From positions 185,650 to 249,649 of the forward strand of contig JALCPP010000004.1 of the NCBI GenBank assembly GCA_022650485.1: a stretch of 64,000 nucleotides of DNA, in the 5' to 3' direction. Under the pieces are notes generated by a model. It ran no database searches. It worked only from the letters and a program-made list of their open reading frames with translations, and was not told where the DNA came from. Made by a program: the position numbers and the translations under genes. Source of the stretch: Oscillospiraceae bacterium. GTDB taxonomy: Bacteria; Bacillota; Clostridia; Oscillospirales; Acutalibacteraceae. This document shows, in pieces, positions 24,576 to 33,380 of the stretch (position 1 is its first letter; the number at the start of each line of letters is the position of its first letter).

Positions 24576-25833
24576 GACTTTCCTCCTTCCTTCGCGGCGC
24601 CGCAAGGGCGAAAAAGCTGTCGGACGCACGCGGAAGCGACGTGACGAAATAGCGGATGTCGTCCATCGCGTGGTCGTTTTCCTTGACCGGCGCGTCAAAG
24701 CTTTTTCGTTCGTCCCAGCGGTACAGCCCAAATTCCCGCACGGTGTCCGAACAGCAGCGGCAGATGCGGATTTTCCTTTGTTTCAGCGCCGCGCCGGTTT
24801 GCCGGATGCCGTTCAGCACGGCGTTGTCCGCTTTCCGCGCGCGGTATTTCCCATGCCGGCGGATGACTTCCAGAAAACTGGCGGCGGAGGGGTCGACCAC
24901 CACGCGGTCGATTTTGCGGCCGCCGCAGAGCCGCTCCAGTTCGGCGTAATGTTCCTCGTCGGTCCGCTGTTCCCCGGTCTGCCGCGAATCGTAGTAGGAT
25001 TCCGCAATGCGGTACCAGGTTTCGCCCCGCTTTCCCCACAACCCCATGGAGCACGGGTTGACCGTGCCGTAATCACACGAAACGGCATAGCTGGAAAAGT
25101 CTATGTTCGGCGTGTTGCAGAACATCTCATCTGTCATAAACGGATACACAAGCCCTTCCGCCGCAACCCATTTGCCCAGAACAAACCGTTCGTAAAAGGT
25201 TCCGGAGTAAAGCGAGCGATACCGTTCCAGAATATGCGGGGAAAGCGACGGGTTGTCTTCCATGGTGAAATGCAGGCGCAGGGCATTTTTATCGTCTGTT
25301 TTTTGAATCCATTCGCGGTAAAACCAGTGCCGGGGGCTTTCCGGATTGCAGGAAAACCAGAATTTAGAGCCCTCGACCGAGCAGCGCGCGAGCGCCTGTT
25401 CCACAAATGAGCGCGGCATCAGCGCGACTTCGTCGAAAAATACGCCTGCCAGGGTGACCCCCTGAATCAGCGCGGCGGACCCCTCGTCTTTTCCGCCGAA
25501 CAGAAAAAACCGGTTCTGGCTTTTGCCGTAAGAGATGTCAATCCGGTTTTCCCCCACGCGGAACACGCAGGAAAATCCGGATTCAGTCAGAGCGGGCAGA
25601 AGGGTTGTCACCAGATTTCGCCGCAGCGACCGGATGGTCTTGCCGCACAGCGCAAACGACCGCCCGTGAAAACGGGCCAGCGCCCACAGAATGAACGAAA
25701 GACCCAGGCAGAGTGTTTTCCCGCTTCTCACCGCGCCGTCGCAGATGACCGCGTCCCGCCCGGCATACGGCGACCCCGGGCACCACCAGCACAGCGCGTC
25801 CCGCTGGCGGCGGGAAAAGGAGCTAAATTCCAT
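24559..25833 (-). CDS. Terminase large subunit
   Basis: 424 residues; packaging ATPase and nuclease. Walker A is GAVRSGKT (33-40). Walker B is VFFDEVAL with D134 and E135. The C-terminal RNase H-like nuclease domain shows SCDYGT, RVVVDPSAASF and a later DDIRYF aspartate pair, so the nuclease acids look intact. It resembles PBSX XtmB. ATG at 25833 has GGGAGG upstream. All catalytic motifs are preserved, which argues against simple decay. Confidence 0.92.
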   Translation of the reverse strand: MEFSSFSRRQRDALCWWCPGSPYAGRDAVICDGAVRSGKTLCLGLSFILWALARFHGRSFALCGKTIRSLRRNLVTTLLPALTESGFSCVFRVGENRIDISYGKSQNRFFLFGGKDEGSAALIQGVTLAGVFFDEVALMPRSFVEQALARCSVEGSKFWFSCNPESPRHWFYREWIQKTDDKNALRLHFTMEDNPSLSPHILERYRSLYSGTFYERFVLGKWVAAEGLVYPFMTDEMFCNTPNIDFSSYAVSCDYGTVNPCSMGLWGKRGETWYRIAESYYDSRQTGEQRTDEEHYAELERLCGGRKIDRVVVDPSAASFLEVIRRHGKYRARKADNAVLNGIRQTGAALKQRKIRICRCCSDTVREFGLYRWDERKSFDAPVKENDHAMDDIRYFVTSLPRASDSFFALAAPRRKEESHAVST

Positions 25834-26140
25834 CTTTCTTTTCCTCCCGTATCTCTTTTGCGCATTTTTGCAGTGCCCGATACAAAGGGGAATCCCCCGC
25901 GCTTTTTTCACTCAGGCTGCGCAGGCAGTCCAGCGCCCGGATGCGGTCATAAAACTTGATTTCCAGCCCGCCGTCTTTCAGACGCCGGATTTCCGCAATG
26001 TTGCCAAAATCCATGCGTTCCAGTTCGCGGGGGTCCGGCGCTTCCCCGAACAGCAGGCGCACGGCGTCGTTGACACTGCCGAACGCGAGCTTTTCATAGC
26101 CGTTTTTCAGGCTCTCGCGCTTTTTGTTGTTCCGAGTCAA
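25823..26140 (-). CDS. Small terminase-like protein without DNA-binding domain
   Basis: 105 residues from a TTG start with AAAGGAGG eight bases upstream; an in-frame stop lies just before it, so it cannot be longer. LERMDFGNIAEIRRLKDG and IKFYDRIRALDCLRSL match the C-terminal oligomerisation part of TerS/XtmA proteins. The N-terminal helix-turn-helix that recognises pac/cos DNA is missing. It is the first gene of the phage-derived operon. Length and missing domain recall the small terminase of the Rhodobacter gene transfer agent. Confidence 0.65.
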   Translation of the reverse strand: MTRNNKKRESLKNGYEKLAFGSVNDAVRLLFGEAPDPRELERMDFGNIAEIRRLKDGGLEIKFYDRIRALDCLRSLSEKSAGDSPLYRALQKCAKEIREEKKDGI

Positions 26141-26216
26141 AGTTCAGGCCTCCTTTCATTCCACCGTCCGCCCGCGGCTTTTCTTTCACTCCGGAAGGCA
26201 AAACAATATTATTTTC

Positions 26217-26273
26217 TTGACTTTTTCAGAAGTTGGTGGTATATTGACACTACCGTGTATATATAATATATAC
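26217..26273 (+). promoter_or_regulatory. Promoter and YtrA-type operator of the GntR-ABC operon
   Basis: TTGACT (26217-26222), 17 bases, TATATT (26240-26245). Just downstream is a perfect 8-1-8 palindrome GTATATAT-A-ATATATAC (26257-26273), the GTnTA...TAnAC form bound by YtrA-subfamily GntR repressors. The cognate regulator gene follows at once, so autoregulation is expected. Confidence 0.7.
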
Positions 26274-26299
26274 AGTTAAGAAAGCGACGGTGATACGCA

Positions 26300-26677
26300 C
26301 TGGATATTGTAATCAGCAATTCCGATTCACGACCGATTTATGAACAAATCACCGTGCAGGTCAAAAACCAGATTCTTTCCGGTGCCCTGCGGCCCGGGGA
26401 TGCGCTGCCGTCCATGCGGCTGCTGGCGCGCCAGCTTCACATCAGCGTGATTACAACGCGCCGGGCATATTCCGACCTGGAATCGGAGGGGTTTCTTGAA
26501 ACGGTTGCGGGCAAGGGCTGCTTTGTCGCCGCGCAGGATGTGGAATCCATCCGTGCCGAGCAGCGCCGCAGGGTGGAAGAATTGCTTTGCCGCACGGTGG
26601 AACAGGCGCGGCAGAGCGGAATTTCGGTGGAAGAACTGCGCGGCATGCTGGACCGCCTGTGCGGCGGGAACACTTAG
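26300..26677 (+). CDS. GntR-family regulator, YtrA subfamily
   Basis: 125 residues. The N-terminus (DIVISNSDSRPIYEQI) is the standard start of YtrA-type regulators, followed by the winged helix (GDALPSMRLLARQLHISVIT) and a short C-terminal helix region with no effector domain. The family starts right before the DIVISNS segment, which here is encoded after CTG at 26300, with a stop codon three codons upstream; GTG at 26354 would cut off conserved sequence. It probably represses the following ABC exporter. Confidence 0.85.
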   Translation: MDIVISNSDSRPIYEQITVQVKNQILSGALRPGDALPSMRLLARQLHISVITTRRAYSDLESEGFLETVAGKGCFVAAQDVESIRAEQRRRVEELLCRTVEQARQSGISVEELRGMLDRLCGGNT

Positions 26678-26686
26678 AAGGAGATT

Positions 26687-27550
26687 ATGATGAAATCGAT
26701 ACTGGAACTGAAGGGCGTGTGCAAAGATTACCCCTCGTTCTCTTTGCGGAATATTAGTTTTGCCGTTGAGCAGGGCAGCATTATGGGCCTGATCGGCGAA
26801 AACGGAGCGGGAAAAACCACGACGATTCTTCTTGTTTTAAATGAAATTCAGCGCGGCGGAGGAAGCATCCGAATTTTTGGGAAAGATAACATCAAAGACG
26901 AGATTTCCGTTAAGGAGCAGATCGGCGTCGTGTTGGATGACAATTGCTTTTCCGGGGAATTCCGCGCCAAAGATGTTAACGCCATATTGAAACGGGTCTA
27001 TAAAACATGGGACCGGGATCTGTTTTATCGGTATTTGTCCGATTTTTCGCTGACTGACGAAAAAAAGATCAAGGAGTATTCAAAAGGCATGAGAATGAAG
27101 CTGAACATCGCGGCGGCGTTTGCGCACCGGCCGCGCCTGCTGATTCTCGACGAGGCAACCAGCGGGCTGGACCCGGTCATGCGCAGCGACATTCTCGACC
27201 TTCTGCTCGATTTTATCCAGAATGAAAACTGCGGCGTACTGTTTTCTTCCCATATTACCTCCGACCTGGAGCGCGTTGCCGATTCCATCACATACCTTCA
27301 CGAGGGCAGAGTCGTGTTCAGCCGTGACAAAGATGAGATGGAAGAGCAAATGGGAATTTTAAAGTGCGGCGCTTCTCAGTTTGATCGTCTGAATTCCTCG
27401 GATTTTCTAAGGGTGCGCCGCGGCGCTGCCGAATGTGAGGCGTTGGTTGCAGACCGGGCCGCCGCGAAGAATAAATATTCAAATTTTGTCATTGACCCGG
27501 CGTCGCTAGACGAAATTATGCTGCTGTATGCAAAGGGGGAGAAACAATGA
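26687..27550 (+). CDS. ABC transporter ATP-binding protein
   Basis: 287 residues. Walker A is GENGAGKTT. The signature region (EYSKGMRMKLNIA), Walker B with LLILDEATSGLDP and the H-loop (SSHITSD) are all present. The C-terminal extension of about 70 residues resembles YtrB/BcrA-type exporters regulated by GntR proteins. Two tandem ATG codons (26687, 26690) follow AAGGAG. It overlaps the permease start by four bases. Confidence 0.92.
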   Translation: MMKSILELKGVCKDYPSFSLRNISFAVEQGSIMGLIGENGAGKTTTILLVLNEIQRGGGSIRIFGKDNIKDEISVKEQIGVVLDDNCFSGEFRAKDVNAILKRVYKTWDRDLFYRYLSDFSLTDEKKIKEYSKGMRMKLNIAAAFAHRPRLLILDEATSGLDPVMRSDILDLLLDFIQNENCGVLFSSHITSDLERVADSITYLHEGRVVFSRDKDEMEEQMGILKCGASQFDRLNSSDFLRVRRGAAECEALVADRAAAKNKYSNFVIDPASLDEIMLLYAKGEKQ

Positions 27551-28167
27551 CCGGTTTGATTCTGAAAGATCTGCTGTACCTGAAGCGGATGGCAAAAGTG
27601 CTGATTACCCTTCTCGCTTTTTATATGATTCTATTTTTGCAGACCGGAAAGGATTCCGCGTCCGGAATCCTTTCCGGTGTGATTGTCATGCTGACCGTCA
27701 TTTTATCCTCTAATGCGTTTGCTTACGATGAGGCCGCAAAATGGAGGGTTTACGAACTCAGCCTGCCCGTGTCAAAAAGCCGTATCATTTTGGCGCGCTA
27801 TTTGCTTGCATTGATTTTTTCTACGGCTTTGACTTTGATTTCCCTTTTGATGGAACTGGTCGCCCTCCGCGGTGCTGTGTGGGAAACCGGCACGGCATTG
27901 CTGACCGCGTGGAGCATTGCGCTGCTGTTCTGTGCCGTCTTGTTTCCAACCGTGTACAAATACGGCATGCAGAAAGCGCGCCTGATGTTAATGACCTTTG
28001 TTCTTCTTCCGATTCTGGCGATGACGCTGCTGCAAAAGGCAAATCTGCCTTTGCCGAAAGAATCCGTGCTGCTGATGACGCTTCGGATTTTTCCGCTGTT
28101 TGCCGTAGCAGCATACTTCCTTTCCTACCTGATTTCCTGCCGCGTTTTCACTCACAGAAAATCATGA
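27547..28167 (+). CDS. ABC-2 type membrane permease
   Basis: 206 residues with about six predicted membrane segments (for instance VLITLLAFYMILFL, SGVIVMLTVIL, LALIFSTALTLISLLM, WSIALLFCAVLF, LMTFVLLPILAMTLL, FPLFAVAAYFLSYLI). The FAYDEAAKWRVYELSLPVS loop after the second segment is the ABC2_membrane_5 pattern. It pairs with the preceding ATPase. The substrate is unknown; such GntR-linked exporters often respond to cell-envelope antibiotics. Confidence 0.85.
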   Translation: MTGLILKDLLYLKRMAKVLITLLAFYMILFLQTGKDSASGILSGVIVMLTVILSSNAFAYDEAAKWRVYELSLPVSKSRIILARYLLALIFSTALTLISLLMELVALRGAVWETGTALLTAWSIALLFCAVLFPTVYKYGMQKARLMLMTFVLLPILAMTLLQKANLPLPKESVLLMTLRIFPLFAVAAYFLSYLISCRVFTHRKS

Positions 28168-28305
28168 CCAGATGGCGGCACGTCGGAACGGGACAATTTA
28201 GGCAGTAAAAATAGATGATATGGTTTGGAACTTTGCAGATTCTGTTTTTAAAAGCGCCGGTTTAGCGGTGAAAGTATTATTGCTTATTAGAAAAATGTGT
28301 GACAA

Positions 28306-28334
28306 TTGCATATTTCGTCTTTCGGTGGTAAAAT
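28306..28334 (+). promoter_or_regulatory. Promoter of the degV gene
   Basis: TTGCAT (28306-28311), 17-base spacer, TAAAAT (28329-28334). The gene starts 58 bases later. Confidence 0.5.
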
Positions 28335-28391
28335 AAACAACATAACACAGCATCGAATCATTTGAGATTGTATCATTAGAAGGAGATCATA

Positions 28392-29264
28392 ATGGCGGAT
28401 TATGTAATTGTGACGGATTCATCCTGCGATTTACCGGACCGGCTGGCTCGGGAGTATGAGATTGTTGTTCTGCCCCTTTCTTTTCATATAAAAGGGAAAG
28501 ATTACTTCAACTATCTGGATGAGCGTGAAATGCCGATCAGCGAATTTTATTCCCAGATTCGTGCCGGCGAGCCATGCACCACTTCCGCTGTGAATGTCGC
28601 CGCCTATAAAAGCGCCATCGAGCCATTGCTTCAGCAGGGGAAGAATATTCTGGATATTGCGTTTTCCTCCGGGCTTTCCGCAACATACAGTTCTGCGAAA
28701 ATTGCCTGCGACGAACTTTCGGAAAAATACCCGGAACGAAAGATTTTTGCCGTGGATACCCTTGCAGCGTCGCTTGGCCAGGGGCTTTTGGTCTATCTCG
28801 CCGCGTGCCTTCAGCGCGAGGGCAAAAAGATCGAAGAAGTCCGCGATTGGGTGGAGCAGAATAAACTGAGCCTCTGCCACTGGTTCACTGTGGACGATTT
28901 GAACCACCTGAAGCGGGGCGGGCGCATTTCCGGCGCAACGGCTTTGTTTGGCACCATGCTGAACATTAAGCCCATCATGCACGTTGATGACGAGGGCCGC
29001 CTGATTCCGGTGGGAAAGGTTCGCGGCCGCCGCGCATCGCTGGATGCACTTGCCGACCACATGGAGGAAACGGCGGTGAACCCCGCTTCCCAAACGGTTT
29101 TCATCAGCCACGGCGACTGCCTGAAAGATGCGGAATATCTTGCGGCGGAAATCAAACGCCGTATGGGCGTAAAGAATTTTGTCATCGGAAATGTAGGCCC
29201 CGTCATCGGGGCGCATTCCGGCCCCGGTACCATGGCACTCTTCTTCCTTGGGACCAGGCGGTAA
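28392..29264 (+). CDS. DegV family fatty-acid-binding protein
   Basis: 290 residues. N-terminal VIVTDSSCDLP, the TSAVNVAAYKSAI region, FSSGLSATYSSA and the C-terminal GPVIGAHSGPGTMALFF are the DegV hallmarks. Members bind fatty acids and, as FakB, present them to the kinase FakA for incorporation into phospholipid; no fakA is adjacent, so that role is inferred. AGGAGAT precedes the ATG. A terminator follows. Confidence 0.9.
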   Translation: MADYVIVTDSSCDLPDRLAREYEIVVLPLSFHIKGKDYFNYLDEREMPISEFYSQIRAGEPCTTSAVNVAAYKSAIEPLLQQGKNILDIAFSSGLSATYSSAKIACDELSEKYPERKIFAVDTLAASLGQGLLVYLAACLQREGKKIEEVRDWVEQNKLSLCHWFTVDDLNHLKRGGRISGATALFGTMLNIKPIMHVDDEGRLIPVGKVRGRRASLDALADHMEETAVNPASQTVFISHGDCLKDAEYLAAEIKRRMGVKNFVIGNVGPVIGAHSGPGTMALFFLGTRR

Positions 29265-29281
29265 TTCCATTTTTTAAAACA

Positions 29282-29322
29282 AAAGTCCCCCGAAAACGCA
29301 GCTGCGCTTTCGGGGGACTTTG
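29282..29322 (+). terminator. Terminator after degV
   Basis: AAAGTCCCCCGAAA (29283-29296) pairs with TTTCGGGGGACTTT (29308-29321), a long perfect stem. Confidence 0.85.
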
Positions 29323-29374
29323 CTGTTTTATCTGCCGCATGCAGATGATTCGGACGAAATTGTAAAAATTATCC

Positions 29375-29460
29375 TGAATATAATATGTATTTTTATACAA
29401 AATGTGGAAATGAATAATTATGCAAAAATAGCTTGATTTTTTGCATAATCAGCGTATAAT
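29375..29460 (+). promoter_or_regulatory. argG promoter region with ArgR/AhrC-like boxes
   Basis: Promoter: TTGATT (29433-29438), 16 bases, TATAAT (29455-29460). Upstream lie TGAATATAATATGTA (29375-29389) and TGAATAATTATGCAA (29411-29425), close to the Bacillus ARG box TGAATAAAAATGCAA. The second is one arm of a larger perfect repeat, ATTATGCAAAAA / TTTTTGCATAAT (29417-29449), that reaches into the spacer. Arginine-dependent repression by an ArgR homologue is the natural reading. Confidence 0.6.
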
Positions 29461-29514
29461 AAAACGCAGAAGAACAAAAGATATGATGGACGGAAGAAAA
29501 GGTGGGTGTGCGCA

Positions 29515-30735
29515 ATGAAAGATCAAATTAAAAAAGTGGTGCTTGCGTATTCAGGTGGTCTGGATACTTCTATTATTATCCCGTGGCTGAAAGAAAACTT
29601 TGACGGATGCGAAGTGATCGCCGTCGCGGCGGATGTCGGGCAGGGCGCGGAGCTGAACGGTCTGGAAGAAAAGGCAAAAAAGACGGGCGCTTCCAAGCTG
29701 TATATTGCAGACCTGAAAAAGCAGTTAGTCGAAGATTATATTTGGCCGACGCTGAAAGCGGATGCGGAGTACGAGGGAAAATATCTTCTGGGAACATCGT
29801 TTGCAAGGCCGCTGATCGCCAAGCGCCTGGTGGAAATCGCCAAGGCGGAAGGCGCGGATGCCATTGCGCACGGCTGTACCGGCAAGGGAAACGATCAGGT
29901 TCGGTTCGAGCTTGCCATCAAGGCGTTTGCACCGGACATGAAGATTATCGCACCGTGGAGGATCTGGGATATCAAATCCCGTGACGAGGAGATCGACTAC
30001 GCCGAAGCCCACGAGATTCCGCTGAACATTACCAGAAAAACCAATTACTCTAAAGATAAAAATCTGTGGCATCTTTCCCATGAGGGTCTGGACCTGGAAG
30101 ACCCGGCAAACGAACCGCAGTACGACAAAATTCTGGAACTCGGCGTGTCGCCTCAGCAGGCGCCGGACCAGCCGACTTCCGTCACCGTCACGTTTGAAAA
30201 GGGCGTTCCGGTCAAAGTGGACGGCGAAAAGCTGTGTGCGGTTGACCTGGTTGCCAAGCTGAATAAAGTCGGCGGTGCAAACGGAATCGGTATTATCGAC
30301 TTGCTGGAAAACCGTTTGGTCGGCATGAAGTCGAGGGGCGTTTATGAAACTCCGGGCGGCACGATTCTGTACCACGCGCACCGCAAGTTGGAAGAACTCT
30401 GTCTCGACAAAGACACGTTCCATTTTAAAGAGATTGTGGCTCAGAAATTTGCAGATTTGGTTTACGACGGCAAATGGTTTACCCCTCTGCGCGAAGCCCT
30501 CTCCGCCTTTGTCGATTCCACGCAGGAACATGTGACCGGCGATGTGAAGATGAAGCTTTACAAGGGCAACATCATCGACGCGGGCGCCGTATCCCCGTAT
30601 TCGCTGTATGAGGAGGAAATCGCCACATTCAGTGAAGACCATGTTTACAACCAGGCGGACGCAGACGGATTTATTAACCTGTTCGGCCTGCCGATCACGG
30701 TGCAGGCGCTGAAAAAACTGAAAGGCAAAGCATAA
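29515..30735 (+). CDS. argG: Argininosuccinate synthase
   Basis: About 406 residues. Joins citrulline and aspartate using ATP, the penultimate arginine step. The N-terminal ATP-pyrophosphatase P-loop is AYSGGLDTS, followed by [14 protein letters not shown] and [15 protein letters not shown]. Length is normal. The frame has a GTG at 29506, but AAGGTGG sits nine bases before the ATG at 29515. It heads the arginine cluster behind the ArgR-like boxes. Confidence 0.97.
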   Translation: MKDQIKKVVLAYSGGLDTSIIIPWLKENFDGCEVIAVAADVGQGAELNGLEEKAKKTGASKLYIADLKKQLVEDYIWPTLKADAEYEGKYLLGTSFARPLIAKRLVEIAKAEGADAIAHGCTGKGNDQVRFELAIKAFAPDMKIIAPWRIWDIKSRDEEIDYAEAHEIPLNITRKTNYSKDKNLWHLSHEGLDLEDPANEPQYDKILELGVSPQQAPDQPTSVTVTFEKGVPVKVDGEKLCAVDLVAKLNKVGGANGIGIIDLLENRLVGMKSRGVYETPGGTILYHAHRKLEELCLDKDTFHFKEIVAQKFADLVYDGKWFTPLREALSAFVDSTQEHVTGDVKMKLYKGNIIDAGAVSPYSLYEEEIATFSEDHVYNQADADGFINLFGLPITVQALKKLKGKA

Positions 30736-30837
30736 CAGGACGGGCGAAAGGTCCGATCAGGGGAACGTCCCGCACGGCGGAAAGCGGCGGGGCGACCCCC
30801 TTCCTTTTATTGTAATCCATGTAAGGGGGAAGCTCTT

Positions 30838-32223
30838 TTGAAGCTTTGGGCAGGCCGGTTCCATAAGGAACTCGACAGTAAGGTCAACGATTTTAATTCA
30901 TCGATTTCTTTTGACAGCCGCATGGCGCAGGAGGATATCGAAGGAAGCATCGCCCACGCGACGATGCTCGGCGAATGCGGGGTAATTGAACAGCACGAGG
31001 CGCAAAAAATCTGCGCGGGTTTAAAGGAAATTCTTGCGGATTTGAAAAGCGGCGCGCTTTCCATTGATCCGGAAGCGGAGGATATCCACACCTTTGTGGA
31101 GGGGGAGCTGACCGCCCGCCTCGGCGATACGGGCAAGCGCCTGCACACCGCGCGCAGCCGGAACGATCAGGTTGCCGTGGACCTGCGCCTTCACCTGAAA
31201 AAGCAGTGCGCCGCGCTGCAAAAGCAGATTTACGGCCTGATTCGGGTCCTGTGCCAAAAAGCATTGGAGCATCGGGCGGACGTTATGCCGGGATACACCC
31301 ATATGCAGCGCGCGCAGCCCGTCACGTTCGGGCACCATCTGCTCGCGTATGCGGAGATGTTCCTGCGGGATGCGGACCGCTTTTCAGACGCGGTCAAACG
31401 CATGGATTTCTGCCCGCTCGGTTCCTGCGCGCTGGCGGGAACGACTTACCCGATTAACCGGGAGCGTACCGCGTCCCTGCTTGGGTTTTCCGGTCCGGTT
31501 CAAAATAGTCTGGACGGGGTTTCAGACCGGGACTTTTGTCTGGAGATCGCTTCGTGCATCTCCATCGCAATGGTTCACCTTTCCCGCTTTGCGGAGGAGG
31601 TTGTCCTCTGGTGTTCGTGGGAATTCAAATTTATCGAGCTGGACGACGCGTTTTCGACAGGCTCCAGCATCATGCCGCAGAAGAAAAACCCGGATATTGC
31701 CGAACTGGTGCGCGGCAAAAGCGGCCGTGCTATCGGCGATATGACCACGTTATTCGCCATGATGAAGGGTTTGCCGCTCGCTTACAATAAAGATTTGCAG
31801 GAAGACAAGGAAGCGGTGTTCGATGCGGTCGATACCTTAAAGCTGTGCCTGACGGCGTTTACCCCCATGATTGACACAATGAAGGTCCTGCCGAAGAATA
31901 TGCGCGCAGCCGCCGCAAAGGGATTTATCAACGCAACGGACTGCGCGGATTATCTGGTCGGAAAAGGGATGCCGTTCCGCACGGCCTATCAGATTACGGG
32001 CGAGCTGGTCGCCGGGTGTATTGAACAGGGGTTGACGCTCGAAACGCTGCCGCTTGAACAATATAAAGAGCACAGCGAGCTGTTTGACGAATCGGTCTAC
32101 GATGCGATTTCGCTGGAGCATTGCGTGAACGGGCGGAACGTGCTGGGCGGGCCCGCACCGAAGAATGTGGAAATGCAGGCGAACAGAATTTTAAAACTGC
32201 TGGGGGCGAAACCGCATGATTAA
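30838..32223 (+). CDS. argH: Argininosuccinate lyase
   Basis: 461 residues. Splits argininosuccinate to arginine and fumarate. The N-terminus KLWAGRF, HTARSRNDQVA, the GYTHMQRAQPV region and the flexible-loop signature GSSIMPQKKNPD are all present. It starts with TTG at 30838, eight bases after AAGGGGG. A 100-base gap separates it from argG; it overlaps argC by 8 bases. Confidence 0.97.
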   Translation: MKLWAGRFHKELDSKVNDFNSSISFDSRMAQEDIEGSIAHATMLGECGVIEQHEAQKICAGLKEILADLKSGALSIDPEAEDIHTFVEGELTARLGDTGKRLHTARSRNDQVAVDLRLHLKKQCAALQKQIYGLIRVLCQKALEHRADVMPGYTHMQRAQPVTFGHHLLAYAEMFLRDADRFSDAVKRMDFCPLGSCALAGTTYPINRERTASLLGFSGPVQNSLDGVSDRDFCLEIASCISIAMVHLSRFAEEVVLWCSWEFKFIELDDAFSTGSSIMPQKKNPDIAELVRGKSGRAIGDMTTLFAMMKGLPLAYNKDLQEDKEAVFDAVDTLKLCLTAFTPMIDTMKVLPKNMRAAAAKGFINATDCADYLVGKGMPFRTAYQITGELVAGCIEQGLTLETLPLEQYKEHSELFDESVYDAISLEHCVNGRNVLGGPAPKNVEMQANRILKLLGAKPHD

Positions 32224-33250
32224 AGCGGGAATTGTCGGCGCAACCGGCTATGCGGGCGCCGAGCTTGCGCGGCTTTTGACCCAGCACCCGCAGGCGGAGC
32301 TTGCGGCGGCAAGTTCGGTCAGCTTTACGGGAAAAAAACTCAGCGATGTCTATCCGGCGTATCGTCAGCTTTGCGATATCGTCTGCACAACGCAGGCGGA
32401 AGTGGTGGAAAAAAGCGACGTTGTGTTTGCGGCTCTGCCGCACGGGCTTTCGCAGGAGCTGGCCGCGGACTGTTTTTCCAAAGGAAAGGCATTGATCGAC
32501 CTTGGCGCGGATTTTCGTCTGAAGAACGAAGCGGATTACGAAAAGTGGTACGGCGGGACCTTTTTTTATCCGGAACTGCATAAACAGGCGGTCTATGGTC
32601 TGCCGGAATTGTTCCGGGAGCAGATTCGGGGAAAAAAGATTGTTGCAAACCCGGGCTGCTTTACCACGGCGGTGCCGCTTGCGCTGGCCCCCGCCGTTTT
32701 AAATGATCTGATCGAGCCTGCCGGAATTGTCGCGGACTGCAAAAGCGGTGTGACCGGCGCCGGGCGTTCCCTGACGCAAAACACCCATTTTGCGGAGCTG
32801 AACGAGGGATTTTCCGCTTACAAAGTGGCGAATCACCGGCATAATCCGGAAATGGAGCAGACCCTGCGCCTGCTTTCCGGCCAAAATGTCACAATTACAT
32901 TTGTGCCGCATCTTCTGCCCGTCAGCCGCGGAATCCTCGCAACCTGCTATGCGCGTCTGAAATCCGGCGTTACACCCGGGCAGATTCGCGCGGCATATGA
33001 AAAACAGTACGCGGAGGAATTCTTTATCCGCCTTCTGCCGCAGGGCAAAACTGCGGATATCAAAAATGTCCGGCTGTCGAATTTCTGCGATATTTCCCTG
33101 CACCTGGATTTGCACAGTTCCATGCTGATCGCCGTTTCCGCCATTGATAATATGGGGAAAGGGGCGGCGGGGCAGGCGGTGCAGAATATGAATCTTTTGT
33201 TCGGATTCGATGAAAAGACGGGGCTGACGGCTCTTCCGCCGGCGTTTTAG
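32216..33250 (+). CDS. argC: N-acetyl-gamma-glutamyl-phosphate reductase
   Basis: 344 residues. Reduces N-acetylglutamyl phosphate with NADPH. N-terminal IVGATGYAGAELARLL (Rossmann), then the catalytic Cys in ANPGCFTTAVPLAL, SGVTGAGR, and the C-terminal GAAGQAVQNMN. It is translationally coupled to argH by an 8-base overlap. Confidence 0.96.
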   Translation: MIKAGIVGATGYAGAELARLLTQHPQAELAAASSVSFTGKKLSDVYPAYRQLCDIVCTTQAEVVEKSDVVFAALPHGLSQELAADCFSKGKALIDLGADFRLKNEADYEKWYGGTFFYPELHKQAVYGLPELFREQIRGKKIVANPGCFTTAVPLALAPAVLNDLIEPAGIVADCKSGVTGAGRSLTQNTHFAELNEGFSAYKVANHRHNPEMEQTLRLLSGQNVTITFVPHLLPVSRGILATCYARLKSGVTPGQIRAAYEKQYAEEFFIRLLPQGKTADIKNVRLSNFCDISLHLDLHSSMLIAVSAIDNMGKGAAGQAVQNMNLLFGFDEKTGLTALPPAF

Positions 33251-33335
33251 GCAGGCAGTGTGATGCTGCATCCTTCGGCCCGCCGTCCAAAGAGGCTCTT
33301 TCCGCTGCGGGGTAGTCCGCTACTTAATTTGTTTG

Positions 33336-33354
33336 AAGATATTTGTGCTATAAT
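33336..33354 (+). promoter_or_regulatory. Internal promoter within the arginine cluster
   Basis: TGCTATAAT (-10 33349-33354) is a consensus extended -10; the -35 is poor. It would drive the small ORF and argJBDF separately from argGHC. Confidence 0.4.
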
Positions 33355-33380
33355 AGAAAAAACAAAGAAAGAGGGATGGA

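Noticed and set aside
16239..26140. Extracellular contractile injection system or tailocin
   Set aside because: Those need sheath and tube and have no capsid, portal or terminase; this cluster is the reverse.
29725..30642. 305-codon minus-strand ORF opposite argG
   Set aside because: Antisense to argG with no start signal or family resemblance.
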